16,951 bases of DNA, taken from contig DJIW01000121.1 of assembly GCA_002433805.1 (NCBI GenBank), positions 1,089 to 18,039 of the forward strand, written 5' to 3'. Of the stretch, positions 1 to 8,806 are shown piece by piece. Every line of letters begins with the position of its first letter. Positions within the stretch are counted from its first letter, which is position 1. The position numbers and the translations under genes are program-made. The notes beneath the pieces are model-generated. The model was not told the origin of the DNA. It saw nothing but the letters and a program-made list of their open reading frames with translations, and searched no databases. Source of the stretch: Competibacteraceae bacterium UBA6584. GTDB lineage: Bacteria; Pseudomonadota; Gammaproteobacteria; Competibacterales; Competibacteraceae.

Positions 1-2
1 TG

Positions 3-896
3 CCCGCGCTGGCGTGCGCGGTGGTGCATCCTTGTAGCCCCGATGCGCTGCGCGGCGCGATTGAGGCGGCCCAACGCGGGCTGATCGAACCGATTCTGGT
101 CGGCCCAGAAGCTAAGATCAAACGTCTGGTCGAACAGGAACAGCTGGATATTTCCCCTTATCGGTTGGTGGCGGCCGAGCACAGCCACCACTCCGCCGAG
201 CGAGCGGTTGCTCTGATTCATGCCGGCGAAGCGCAAACGCTGATGAAGGGCAGCCTGCACACCGACGAACTGCTGGCGGAAATCGTCAAAAAAGACGGCG
301 GGCTGCGCACCGAACGGCGGCTGAGCCATTGTTTCCTGCTGTCGGTGCCGACCTATCCGCGCTTGATCGCCATTACCGACGCCGCCATCAATATCGCGCC
401 GACCTTGGAAGACAAGCGCGACATTATCCAAAACGCCATCGACTTGGCTCACGCCATCGGCATTCTCGAACCCAAGGTCGCGATCCTGTCCGCCGTGGAG
501 ACGGTCACCAACAAGATTCCATCCACCTTGGAAGCCGGCGCGCTGTGCAAAATGGCGGATCGCGGGCAAATTAGCGGCGGTCTGTTGGACGGCCCCTTGG
601 CTTTCGATAACGCCATCGACGAGCAGGCGGCGAAGACCAAGGGCATCCTATCTCCGGTTGCCGGTAAGGCCGACATTCTGGTCGCGCCTGGCCTGGAAGC
701 CGGCAACATGCTGGCCAAGCAACTGACCTTCATGGCCGACGCCGAGGCCGCTGGCATCGTGCTCGGGGCGCGGGTGCCGGTGGTGCTGACCAGCCGCGCC
801 GACAGCGCCCGCGCCCGGCTGGCCTCTTGCGCGGTCGCCGTGTTGCTCGCCGAAGCACAGCGCAAGGCCCTGGCCTCGACGAAAGTCGCGGCTTAA
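3..896 (+). CDS. Phosphate acetyl/butyryltransferase domain protein (5' end outside window)
   Basis: This enzyme would interconvert acyl-CoA plus phosphate and acyl-phosphate plus CoA in the cytoplasm (PTA/PTB family). The frame is open to the left edge, and the residues before the first possible GTG start (21) still look like family sequence: a VVHPC segment followed by LRGAIEAAQRGLIEPILVGP. The gene therefore probably begins upstream. Other family signatures are LMKGSLHTDELL, DAAINIAPTLEDKRDI, SGGLLDGPLAFDNAI and a final DILVAPGLEAGNMLAKQ block. The roughly 297 visible residues match a full PTA domain. Many proteobacterial versions are bifunctional proteins with an N-terminal MaoC/enoyl-CoA hydratase domain, and this could be one, but that part is not visible. 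No acetate kinase follows; a GNAT acetyltransferase starts 13 bp downstream and is probably co-transcribed. Confidence 0.9.
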   Translation, partial: PALACAVVHPCSPDALRGAIEAAQRGLIEPILVGPEAKIKRLVEQEQLDISPYRLVAAEHSHHSAERAVALIHAGEAQTLMKGSLHTDELLAEIVKKDGGLRTERRLSHCFLLSVPTYPRLIAITDAAINIAPTLEDKRDIIQNAIDLAHAIGILEPKVAILSAVETVTNKIPSTLEAGALCKMADRGQISGGLLDGPLAFDNAIDEQAAKTKGILSPVAGKADILVAPGLEAGNMLAKQLTFMADAEAAGIVLGARVPVVLTSRADSARARLASCAVAVLLAEAQRKALASTKVAA

Positions 897-909
897 AGGC
901 TCGCCCGCC

Positions 910-1446
910 ATGACCGATCCACGAAGCTTCAACCGGGTCGAGCGCCTGCGCGACGGGACGCCGGTGACGGTTCGAGCCGTCCGTCCGGATGATAAGGATC
1001 GGATTGTCGCCGCCTTCCGCGCCTTGGAGCCCGCGTCGATCTACGCGCGATTTTTCCAGCATAAAAACGCCTTGAGCGAACAAGAGCTGCGCGGCGCGAC
1101 GGAACTGGATTTCGAAAACGATGTCGCTCTGGTCGTCACCCTGGGTCAGGGGGACCAGGAAATCATCATCGGCGGCGCTCGCTATAGCCTTTACCAAGAT
1201 CGAAACGGCCAGCGCAACGCAGAGATTGCCTTTACCGTCGAGGAGGACTATCACGGTCAAGGCATCGCCGGCCTCTTGCTGCAACTTCTGATTCCGATTG
1301 CCCGCGAGCGGGGCATCCGTCGGTTCACGGCGGATGTGTTAGCTGAAAACGCGGCTATGCTGGCCGTCTTTTCCCGCTGCGGATTGCCCATGGCAACGGA
1401 ATCCCATCCGGATGGGATTCAGGTGAGCCTGGACCTGCGCGATTGA
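910..1446 (+). CDS. GNAT family N-acetyltransferase
   Basis: This 178-residue GNAT protein would transfer an acetyl group from acetyl-CoA to an unknown amine. The start of the fold carries VTVRAVRPDDKDRI (about 19-32). The acetyl-CoA pyrophosphate loop is visible as EEDYHGQGIAGLLL (111-124), preceded by the strand NAEIAFTV. A late ENAAMLAVFSRCGL block (146-159) is typical of motif B. The sequence resembles the acetyltransferase domain of Pat-type protein lysine acetyltransferases, but lacks their acyl-CoA-synthetase and cyclic-nucleotide domains. It lies 13 bp after the phosphotransacetylase gene, so both may share an operon around the acetyl-CoA pool. That pairing suggests protein acetylation but does not prove it. 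A perfect palindrome lies inside its last codons (1399-1420). Confidence 0.85.
   Translation: MTDPRSFNRVERLRDGTPVTVRAVRPDDKDRIVAAFRALEPASIYARFFQHKNALSEQELRGATELDFENDVALVVTLGQGDQEIIIGGARYSLYQDRNGQRNAEIAFTVEEDYHGQGIAGLLLQLLIPIARERGIRRFTADVLAENAAMLAVFSRCGLPMATESHPDGIQVSLDLRD
1399..1420. repeat. Perfect 22-bp palindrome inside the 3' end of the GNAT gene
   Basis: The half-site GAATCCCATCC (1399-1409) is followed without any spacer by its exact reverse complement (1410-1420). The match does not continue outward, because positions 1398 and 1421 do not pair. It lies 26 bp before the end of the GNAT coding region and 73 bp upstream of the carboxynorspermidine decarboxylase start. With equal base frequencies an 11-bp arm match is expected about once per 4.2 million centres, so chance is unlikely in this window. 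It could be an operator for a dimeric regulator of the polyamine genes or an RNA hairpin. There is no T-run, so it is not an intrinsic terminator. Confidence 0.8.
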
Positions 1447-1473
1447 TGTAGCCCCTTTGGACCCTTTCAAAAC

Positions 1474-1490
1474 CGATAACCGCGATAACC
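1474..1490. repeat. Two near-tandem CGATAACC repeats before the polyamine decarboxylase gene
   Basis: CGATAACC occurs at 1474-1481 and again at 1483-1490, a 9-bp period, ending three bases before the ATG at 1494. The copies occupy the place where a Shine-Dalgarno sequence would be expected, and no AGGAGG-like stretch is present there. The role is unknown; this may be chance in a short 47-bp intergenic gap. Confidence 0.5.
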
Positions 1491-1493
1491 TTC

Positions 1494-2600
1494 ATGGCCA
1501 AGCTGACCACGCCCTATTACCTGATTGACGAAAACCGGCTGCGGGACAATCTGGAGATCATCCGACGGATTCGCGATCTTTCCGGCGCAAAATTCGTGCT
1601 GGCGCTCAAATGCTTTTCGACTTGGGGCGTATTCGATTTGATGCGGGACTATCTGGACGGAACCACCAGCAGTTCGCTGTTCGAAGCGCGGTTGGGTTAT
1701 GAGAAATTCGGCAAGGAAGTGCACGCCTACAGCGTGGGATTCTCGGAAAAGGAAGTCAAAGCCGTCCGGAAATTCGCCGATAAGGTGATTTTCAATTCGA
1801 TGTCGCAGTTCAGAAATTATCATCATCTGGTGCGAGATTTACGCTTGGGGCTTCGGGTCAATCCGGGCATCAGCTATTCGCATTTCGACCTTGCCGACCC
1901 GGCCAGACGCTATTCGCGCTTGGGCGTGACCGACCGATCCGAGCTGATGAAGGCGGCTCCGCTCTTGAGCGGGGTGATGTTTCACTTCAATTGCGAAAAC
2001 GACGATTTCGCCAACATCGCCGCCGCCATCGACCGGATCGGCGAAAACTACGGCGCGCTATTGGAGCGCTTGGATTGGGTCAGCCTGGGCGGCGGGCTGT
2101 ATTTCACCAAGGCCGGCTATCCGGTGGAACGCTTCGCCGAAAAATTGAAAAGTTTCGCCGAAAAGTTCGGCGTGCAGCTTTACCTGGAGCCGGGCGAAGC
2201 CGCCATCACGCAATGCGCGGAACTGGTGACCACGGTGGTGGATGTGATCCGCAATGAAATCGAGGTCGCCATTGTCGATGCCTCGGTGGAGGCGCACATG
2301 CTGGATCACCTGATCTATCGCACCAGCCCCAAGCTGGCCGCGCCCGAACCGGGGCGGTACCGGGTGATCATCGCCGGTCGGACCTGTCTGGCGGGCGATG
2401 TATTCGGGGAATATAAGCTGAAGACCAAGCTCAAAGTCGGCGGCGAAGTCCGCATCGCCGACGCCGCCGGCTATACCATGGTCAAGAAAAACTGGTTCAA
2501 CGGCTTGGCGATGCCGGCCATCGCGGTTCGCCGGCTGGACGGGCGCGTGGACGTGGTCCGGAAATTTCGCTACAAGGATTTCAAACGTACTTTGTCCTGA
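1494..2600 (+). CDS. nspC: Carboxynorspermidine/carboxyspermidine decarboxylase
   Basis: This PLP-dependent decarboxylase of the alanine-racemase-like fold III family removes CO2 from carboxynorspermidine or carboxyspermidine, the last step of the alternative polyamine route. Its 368 residues are close to family length. The PLP lysine is K39 in FVLALKCFSTW. The GGG phosphate-binding stretch is in SLGGGLYFT (197-205), E232 in LEPGEA contacts the ring, and the catalytic cysteine-aspartate loop is RTCLAGDVFGEY (C298, D302). A C-terminal AAGYTMVKKNWFNG block completes the site. The carboxyspermidine dehydrogenase follows almost directly, so both steps are encoded together. Sequence alone does not say whether the product is spermidine or norspermidine. 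No clear ribosome-binding site precedes the chosen ATG, which fits the family N-terminus. Confidence 0.93.
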   Translation: MAKLTTPYYLIDENRLRDNLEIIRRIRDLSGAKFVLALKCFSTWGVFDLMRDYLDGTTSSSLFEARLGYEKFGKEVHAYSVGFSEKEVKAVRKFADKVIFNSMSQFRNYHHLVRDLRLGLRVNPGISYSHFDLADPARRYSRLGVTDRSELMKAAPLLSGVMFHFNCENDDFANIAAAIDRIGENYGALLERLDWVSLGGGLYFTKAGYPVERFAEKLKSFAEKFGVQLYLEPGEAAITQCAELVTTVVDVIRNEIEVAIVDASVEAHMLDHLIYRTSPKLAAPEPGRYRVIIAGRTCLAGDVFGEYKLKTKLKVGGEVRIADAAGYTMVKKNWFNGLAMPAIAVRRLDGRVDVVRKFRYKDFKRTLS

Positions 2601-2618
2601 CTTGGGAGAATGATCGAG

Positions 2619-3968
2619 ATGAAGAAAAACGTGCTGATCGTGGGCGCCGGTGGGGTGGCTCACGTGGCCGCCCACAAAGCCGCGATGAACAACGAAGTGT
2701 TGGGCGACATCTGCATTGCGTCGCGCACGCTTTCGAAATGCGACGAGATTATCGCCAGCGTGCATCGCAAGCAGCACGTCCAAAATCCCGAGCGCAAACT
2801 GTATTCGCGCCAGATCGACGCGCTCGATATTCCGGCGATGGTGAAGCTGATCCGGGAAACCGGCTCCGAGATCGTCATCAACCTCGGGCAGGCGTTCCTC
2901 AACATGTCGATTCTGGAAGCGTGTCTGGAGACGGGGGCGGTCTACATCGACACGGCGATTCACGAGGAGCCGGACAAGGTTTGCGAAAACCCGCCTTGGT
3001 ATGCCAATTACGAATGGAAACGCAAGGATCGCTGCGCGGAAAAAGGGCTGACCGCCATTCTGGGGGCGGGCTTCGATCCGGGCGTGGTCAACGCCTATTG
3101 CGCGCTGGCGGTCAAGCGCTATTTTGACCGGATCGACACCATCGACATTCTGGATGTGAACGCCGGCAGCCACGGCAAATACTTCGCCACCAACTTCGAT
3201 CCCGAAATCAATTTCCGCGAATTCATCAAGGTCTGGACCTGGATCGACCGCCAGTGGAAGGAGTACCCCACCCATTCCGTCAAGCGCGTTTACGACTTTC
3301 CGGTGGTCGGGCCTTGTCCGGTGTATCTCAACGGCCACGATGAATTGCATTCGCTGTCCAAGAACATCGACGCTGACAGCATCCGGTTCTGGATGGGCTT
3401 CGGCGATCACTACATCAACGTCTTTACCGTATTACGCACCCTCGGCTTTTTATCGCATCTGCCGGTGACGCTGAGCACCGGGCAAGAGGTCGTGCCGCTG
3501 AAAGTGGTCAAGGCGTTGCTGCCCGACCCGCAGACGCTCGCGCCGGGCTATACCGGCAAGACCTGCATCGGCAACTTCGTCAAGGGTCAGAAGGACGGCA
3601 AGGCGCGGGAGGTGTTCATTTATCAGGTTTCCGATCACAAAAAGTGCTACGAGGAGGTTGAGTCGCAAGGGATCAGCTACACCGCCGGCGTTCCCCCGGT
3701 CGCGGCGGCCGTGCTGGTCGCGAAGGGCGTGTGGGATCCCAAGACCATGGTGAACGTCGAGGAACTCGACCCGGAACCGTTTATCGCCCTGCTCGATACC
3801 ATCGGCTTGCCGACCGCCATCAAGGACATTGAACCCGGCGGCGCGGCCTCGTTCGACGGCGCGGTTCGGGATTTGGAAACGGAGCTGGCAAAATCGACGG
3901 CGACGGTCACGGTGTCGGCGGCCGATCCAATGATCGCGGTCAGGCCCAAGTCGACCCCTAAAGCCTGA
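2619..3968 (+). CDS. Carboxynorspermidine/carboxyspermidine dehydrogenase (synthase), saccharopine dehydrogenase family
   Basis: The enzyme condenses aspartate beta-semialdehyde with putrescine or diaminopropane and reduces the Schiff base with NADPH, giving carboxyspermidine or carboxynorspermidine for the decarboxylase encoded just upstream. The N-terminal Rossmann motif is VLIVGAGGVAHVAAHKAA, followed by GDICIASRTLSKCDEI, both typical of this branch of the saccharopine-dehydrogenase family. I chose the ATG at 2619, not the ATG at 2610, because GGGAGA (2604-2609) is 9 bp from the former and touches the latter; it also gives the usual MKKNVLI start. The protein has 449 residues, longer than the roughly 400-415 I expect. 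The extra length is a tail of about 40 residues rich in Ala, Thr, Ser and Pro after the conserved core. Confidence 0.92.
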   Translation: MKKNVLIVGAGGVAHVAAHKAAMNNEVLGDICIASRTLSKCDEIIASVHRKQHVQNPERKLYSRQIDALDIPAMVKLIRETGSEIVINLGQAFLNMSILEACLETGAVYIDTAIHEEPDKVCENPPWYANYEWKRKDRCAEKGLTAILGAGFDPGVVNAYCALAVKRYFDRIDTIDILDVNAGSHGKYFATNFDPEINFREFIKVWTWIDRQWKEYPTHSVKRVYDFPVVGPCPVYLNGHDELHSLSKNIDADSIRFWMGFGDHYINVFTVLRTLGFLSHLPVTLSTGQEVVPLKVVKALLPDPQTLAPGYTGKTCIGNFVKGQKDGKAREVFIYQVSDHKKCYEEVESQGISYTAGVPPVAAAVLVAKGVWDPKTMVNVEELDPEPFIALLDTIGLPTAIKDIEPGGAASFDGAVRDLETELAKSTATVTVSAADPMIAVRPKSTPKA

Positions 3969-4114
3969 GAGGAGCGGCTTCTGGCTGCGCTAAGCCCGCG
4001 TCGGACGGAACCGACCTCGCCGGATTGTCCTCGAAGACCCGTGCCGCCAACGCCGCCTCAAGGCCCAGCTTGAGACGGACGAGGGTCAGTGCGCTCCCTT
4101 CATGGGGCTGGCAT
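3969..4114. other. Intergenic gap between convergent polyamine and icd genes
   Basis: Apart from the icd terminator at its far end I see no gene or RNA here. No T-run hairpin directed at the plus-strand polyamine operon is apparent. A short plus-strand reading frame beginning at 4025 has no recognisable protein features. Confidence 0.5.
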
Positions 4115-4161
4115 AAAAAAGCGGCGTTCCCGCCCGGCGCTAACCGTGGCGGAAACGCCGC
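4115..4161 (-). terminator. Rho-independent terminator of the icd-CBS gene
   Basis: Positions 4121-4134 and 4148-4161 form a 14-bp GC-rich stem with a single mismatch and a 13-nt loop. Read on the minus strand, the stem is followed at once by six T residues (complement of 4115-4120). It lies 30 bp beyond the stop of the isocitrate dehydrogenase gene. On the plus strand no T-run follows, so it acts in one direction only. Confidence 0.88.
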
Positions 4162-4191
4162 CTTGATCTCGGCGCTCGATCGGCGCTCAGC

Positions 4192-5958
<1,767 letters not shown>

Positions 5959-6133
5959 GAAGCCTCCTGACGCTTATGGATTTCCAACGAATTGCTGAAG
6001 GGCGTGGGTGCTTGAAGATGCCGCGCGCGAACGCGAAAAAAGCGCGAATAAGCTACACGCAAACGCTGTGGCTGTCCACGATGCTCAGCGGGGAACGCCG
6101 CCGCCCTCCGTCGGCCTGATTTGCCTTATCGCC
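5959..6133. promoter_or_regulatory. Divergent icd/oxyR intergenic region
   Basis: This 175-bp gap must hold the start signals of both divergent genes. A strong AGGAGG (complement of 5963-5968) serves icd. No clear ribosome-binding site precedes oxyR. I found no convincing -35/-10 pair and no tandem ATAG-type OxyR boxes by eye. A small GC/A-rich inverted motif (CGCG on both sides of an A-run) sits near 6028-6042. Confidence 0.45.
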
Positions 6134-7063
6134 ATGACTTTGAACGAATTACGCTACATTGTCGCCGTCGCACGCGAACGGCACTTCGGCCGCGCCGCCG
6201 AGGCGTGCCACATCAGCCAACCGACTTTGAGCGTGGCGGTGCGCAAGCTGGAGGACGAACTGGGAGTAACCTTGTTCGAGCGCGCGCCGGGCGAGGTCGC
6301 GGTGACGCCGGTCGGCCGCCGGATCGTGGAACAGGCGCAGCGGGTGCTGGAGGAAGCCGCCGCCGTCAAGCAGCTCGCCAGTCAGGGCCAGGACGATCTG
6401 GCCGGCAGGTTGCGCCTCGGGGTGATCTACACCATCGGGCCGTATCTGTTGCCGCATCTGATTCCGAGGCTGCGCCGGCGCGCGCCCAACATGCCGTTGC
6501 AAATCGAGGAGAACTATACTGCGGTGTTGGACGAGCGGCTCAAGGACGGCGAGCTGGACGTGCTGATTCTGTCGTTGCCGTTCGAGGAGCCGGGCGTGGC
6601 GACGCAGGCCGTTTACGAAGAACCGTTCGTGGTGTTGGTGCCGACCGGCCATCCCTTGGAGCGGGCGGAATCGGTCGATAGCGCCACCTTGGCCCAGCAA
6701 GATTTGCTGTTGTTAGGCCCCGGTCATTGTTTTCGGGATCAAGTGCTGCGCTTTTGTCCGGAGTGCAACCGGCTGACCGTCGGCTCGGACAACATGCAAA
6801 GGACTTTGGAGGGCAGTTCGCTGGAAACCATCCGCTTGATGGTGGCGACCGGCATGGGCATCACCGTGCTGCCTTATACCTCGGTCAGCGGTTACGCCCA
6901 AGTCGGCGATCTGCTCAGCGTCCGCCCCTTCGCCGAACCGCCGCCGACGCGGGTGGTGGCGCTGGCCTGGCGCAAGAGTTTCCCGCGCCAGCGGGTCATC
7001 GATCTATTGGGCGAGGCGATCCGGGCCTGTCCGTTGGGCGAGGCGGTTCGGGTGCTGGCGTGA
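6134..7063 (+). CDS. oxyR: Hydrogen peroxide-sensing LysR-type regulator OxyR
   Basis: This 309-residue LysR-family regulator senses H2O2 by forming an intramolecular disulfide and then activates antioxidant genes. The N-terminal helix-turn-helix is typical (MTLNELRYIVAVARERHFGR, then SQPTLSVAVRKLEDELG at 28-44). The redox pair is C199 and C208 in GHCFRDQVLRFC, with the same spacing and numbering as E. coli OxyR. A third cysteine at 211 makes a CPEC motif. The frame stays open upstream to 6008, but the family start is MTLNELRY at 6134, so the extension is not used here. The gene diverges from icd. Its last 68 bp overlap the convergent trmO gene. Confidence 0.95.
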   Translation: MTLNELRYIVAVARERHFGRAAEACHISQPTLSVAVRKLEDELGVTLFERAPGEVAVTPVGRRIVEQAQRVLEEAAAVKQLASQGQDDLAGRLRLGVIYTIGPYLLPHLIPRLRRRAPNMPLQIEENYTAVLDERLKDGELDVLILSLPFEEPGVATQAVYEEPFVVLVPTGHPLERAESVDSATLAQQDLLLLGPGHCFRDQVLRFCPECNRLTVGSDNMQRTLEGSSLETIRLMVATGMGITVLPYTSVSGYAQVGDLLSVRPFAEPPPTRVVALAWRKSFPRQRVIDLLGEAIRACPLGEAVRVLA

Positions 7064-7775
7064 GCGCCGGCGGGGCGGGCGCGTCCGAGGCGATATCGGT
7101 CACGTAGGCCGCGCCGCCGCGCATCTCCCAACGCACGTCGTATTGATACAGCTTCATTCCGTAGCGCCGCGAATGCGGATTGTTCCGCTGGTAAGCCGGG
7201 CGCGGGTCTTGAGCCAAGACTTGCGCGATCAACTCGCGCAGGTCGCCAAGCGGCCAAGCGGCGCAGACCGCCGCTGCCGCCGGGCTGAAGTCCACCGCCA
7301 GCACCGGCGCGGGGGCGTCGGCGGCAAATCCGCCGGTCGCAGCCGGGATGGAGTCGGCATAAGGCAGATACGGTTTGATGTCCAGTACCGGGGTTCCGTC
7401 GAGCAGATCGACGCCCGACAGGTGCAAGACGACGCCGCTTCGCTCGATGGCCACGCGCTCCAGCCGCGCCGCCGACAGCCCGATGGGGTTGGGCCTGAAG
7501 GTCGAGCGGGTGGCGAACACCCCGATGCGCTGGTTGCCGCCCAAGCGCGGCGGCCGCACCGTCGGCTGCCAGCGTCCCGCCGGAATGCCGTGGAACACGA
7601 AAATCAGCCAGACGTGCGAAAAATCCTCCAGGCCGCGCGCCGCCGCCGGTTGGTTATAGGGCGGCAGCAGGTCCAAGGTCGCCCGCGCCGCCGGGGTCAG
7701 TCCCGGCTGGCGGGGAACGCCGAATTTTTCGCGAAAGCAGGATCGGATCACGCCCACGGGCGCAAACGAAAACAC
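6996..7775 (-). CDS. trmO: tRNA (N6-threonylcarbamoyladenosine37-N6)-methyltransferase TrmO (TsaA/YaeB)
   Basis: TrmO uses S-adenosylmethionine to methylate t6A37 to m6t6A in threonine tRNAs. Characteristic blocks are visible: FAPVGVIRSCFREKFGVPRQ at the N-terminus, GVFATRSTFRPNPIGLS (85-101), DLLDGTPVLDIKPYLPYADS (123-142) and DPRPAYQR (190-197) in the small C-terminal domain. At 259 residues it exceeds the roughly 235 of E. coli TrmO. The excess is a Pro/Ala/Arg-rich tail from about residue 228, of which residues 238-259 are antisense to the end of oxyR. Start is GTG at 7775, immediately after the corA TAG with no gap, so translation is probably coupled to corA. The pairing of functions has no obvious metabolic logic. 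Confidence 0.93.
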   Translation of the reverse strand: MFSFAPVGVIRSCFREKFGVPRQPGLTPAARATLDLLPPYNQPAAARGLEDFSHVWLIFVFHGIPAGRWQPTVRPPRLGGNQRIGVFATRSTFRPNPIGLSAARLERVAIERSGVVLHLSGVDLLDGTPVLDIKPYLPYADSIPAATGGFAADAPAPVLAVDFSPAAAAVCAAWPLGDLRELIAQVLAQDPRPAYQRNNPHSRRYGMKLYQYDVRWEMRGGAAYVTDIASDAPAPPALTPAPEPPRPTDRPGSPRPIDR

Positions 7776-8744
7776 CTATAACCACCCGGTTTTCTTGAGC
7801 TGGCGATACAGCAGCAGACAGGCCGCCAGCACGGTTCCCATCAAGGCCGGATAGCCGTATCGCCATTGCAGTTCCGGCATGTGGGCGAAGTTCATGCCGT
7901 AAATGCTGAACACCATCGTCGGAATCGTCAGCAGCGCCCCCCAGCCGGCCAAGCGTTTGGTCGCATCGTTCTGACGGGCCGCGCCGAGCGAAAGGCTGAT
8001 TTGCAAGGCCAGCGCCAGGGTTTCGCGAATGGCTTCCACCGCTTCGTTGATCCGCAGGGTATGGTCGTACACGTCGCGGAAGTAGGGCCGGATGTCGTCG
8101 GCAATATAACCGTTGAACACATCGGTCAGCAGATAATTACACACCTCGACCAGCGGCGCGGCGGCGCGGCGCAGCTCCACCAAATCGCGCTTGAATTCGT
8201 ACAGGCGGCCGATGTCGCCTTGGTCGAAATCGCCTTTGAAAAAGCGCTCTTCCAAATCGTCCACCGCGTCCTCGATGTCGTTAAGCACCGGAAAATACTG
8301 ATCCACCACAAAATCGAGGATGGCATAGAGGACGAAACCTGGCCCTTTGCGCAGCAGGTTCGGACTGCTCTCGCAGCGGGCGCGCACCGTGGCATACGGC
8401 AGTGACGCACCGTGGCGCACCGATACCAGATAGCCCGGCCCGATGAATAAATGAGTTTCGCCGAATTCAACTTTACCGTCCTTGGTTTGAGCGGTGCGCA
8501 ACACCACGAACAGACAGTCGCCGTACAGCTCCACCTTGGGACGCTGGTGGGCGTGATGGGCGTCTTCGGCCGCCAGTTCGTGCAGTCCGAACAACTCCTT
8601 GACCCGCGTCATCAATTCCTCGTCGGGCTCGAACAACCCCAGCCACACAAACACGTCCGGCCGCTCGCGCAGCGTCGGGATGTCGTCCAGGGTGATCGCG
8701 CCGAGCTTGCGGCCATCGGCGTAAGCGGTGCAGTTGACGATCAT
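7776..8744 (-). CDS. corA: CorA family magnesium/cobalt/nickel transporter
   Basis: CorA forms a homopentameric inner-membrane Mg2+ channel gated by cytoplasmic Mg2+. The 322-residue protein has the long soluble N-terminal domain, including AEDAHHAHQRPKVELYGD (59-76). The helical stalk covers about 150-262. Two C-terminal membrane segments lie at about 265-282 and 297-314, with the signature YGMNF (GMN at 283-285) between them and a basic cytoplasmic end (RQLKKTGWL). All diagnostic parts are present, so the protein appears functional. It is the first gene of a pair: its TAG abuts the GTG of trmO. An AGGAAA stretch lies about 10 bp before the ATG at 8744, a weak ribosome-binding site. Substrate choice among divalent ions cannot be read from sequence. 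Confidence 0.95.
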   Translation of the reverse strand: MIVNCTAYADGRKLGAITLDDIPTLRERPDVFVWLGLFEPDEELMTRVKELFGLHELAAEDAHHAHQRPKVELYGDCLFVVLRTAQTKDGKVEFGETHLFIGPGYLVSVRHGASLPYATVRARCESSPNLLRKGPGFVLYAILDFVVDQYFPVLNDIEDAVDDLEERFFKGDFDQGDIGRLYEFKRDLVELRRAAAPLVEVCNYLLTDVFNGYIADDIRPYFRDVYDHTLRINEAVEAIRETLALALQISLSLGAARQNDATKRLAGWGALLTIPTMVFSIYGMNFAHMPELQWRYGYPALMGTVLAACLLLYRQLKKTGWL

Positions 8745-8806
8745 GGGCGGAGGCTTTCCTCAATGTTGAACCACAGAAGCCGCGCGGCGTTCGCTGGCGG
8801 CGTCGC

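Noticed and set aside
2058..3410. Long minus-strand open frame (450 residues) opposite the polyamine genes
   Set aside because: It is antisense to two well-recognised enzymes, is rich in His, Asp, Arg and Gln as expected of a shadow frame in GC-rich DNA, and has no recognisable domain.
6008..6133. Upstream start for OxyR adding 42 residues
   Set aside because: The family helix-turn-helix begins at MTLNELRY (6134). The extra residues show no family similarity and occupy the icd/oxyR promoter region.
7143..7781. Plus-strand open frame (212 residues) opposite trmO
   Set aside because: It is antisense to a clearly identified TrmO and has shadow-type Arg-rich composition.
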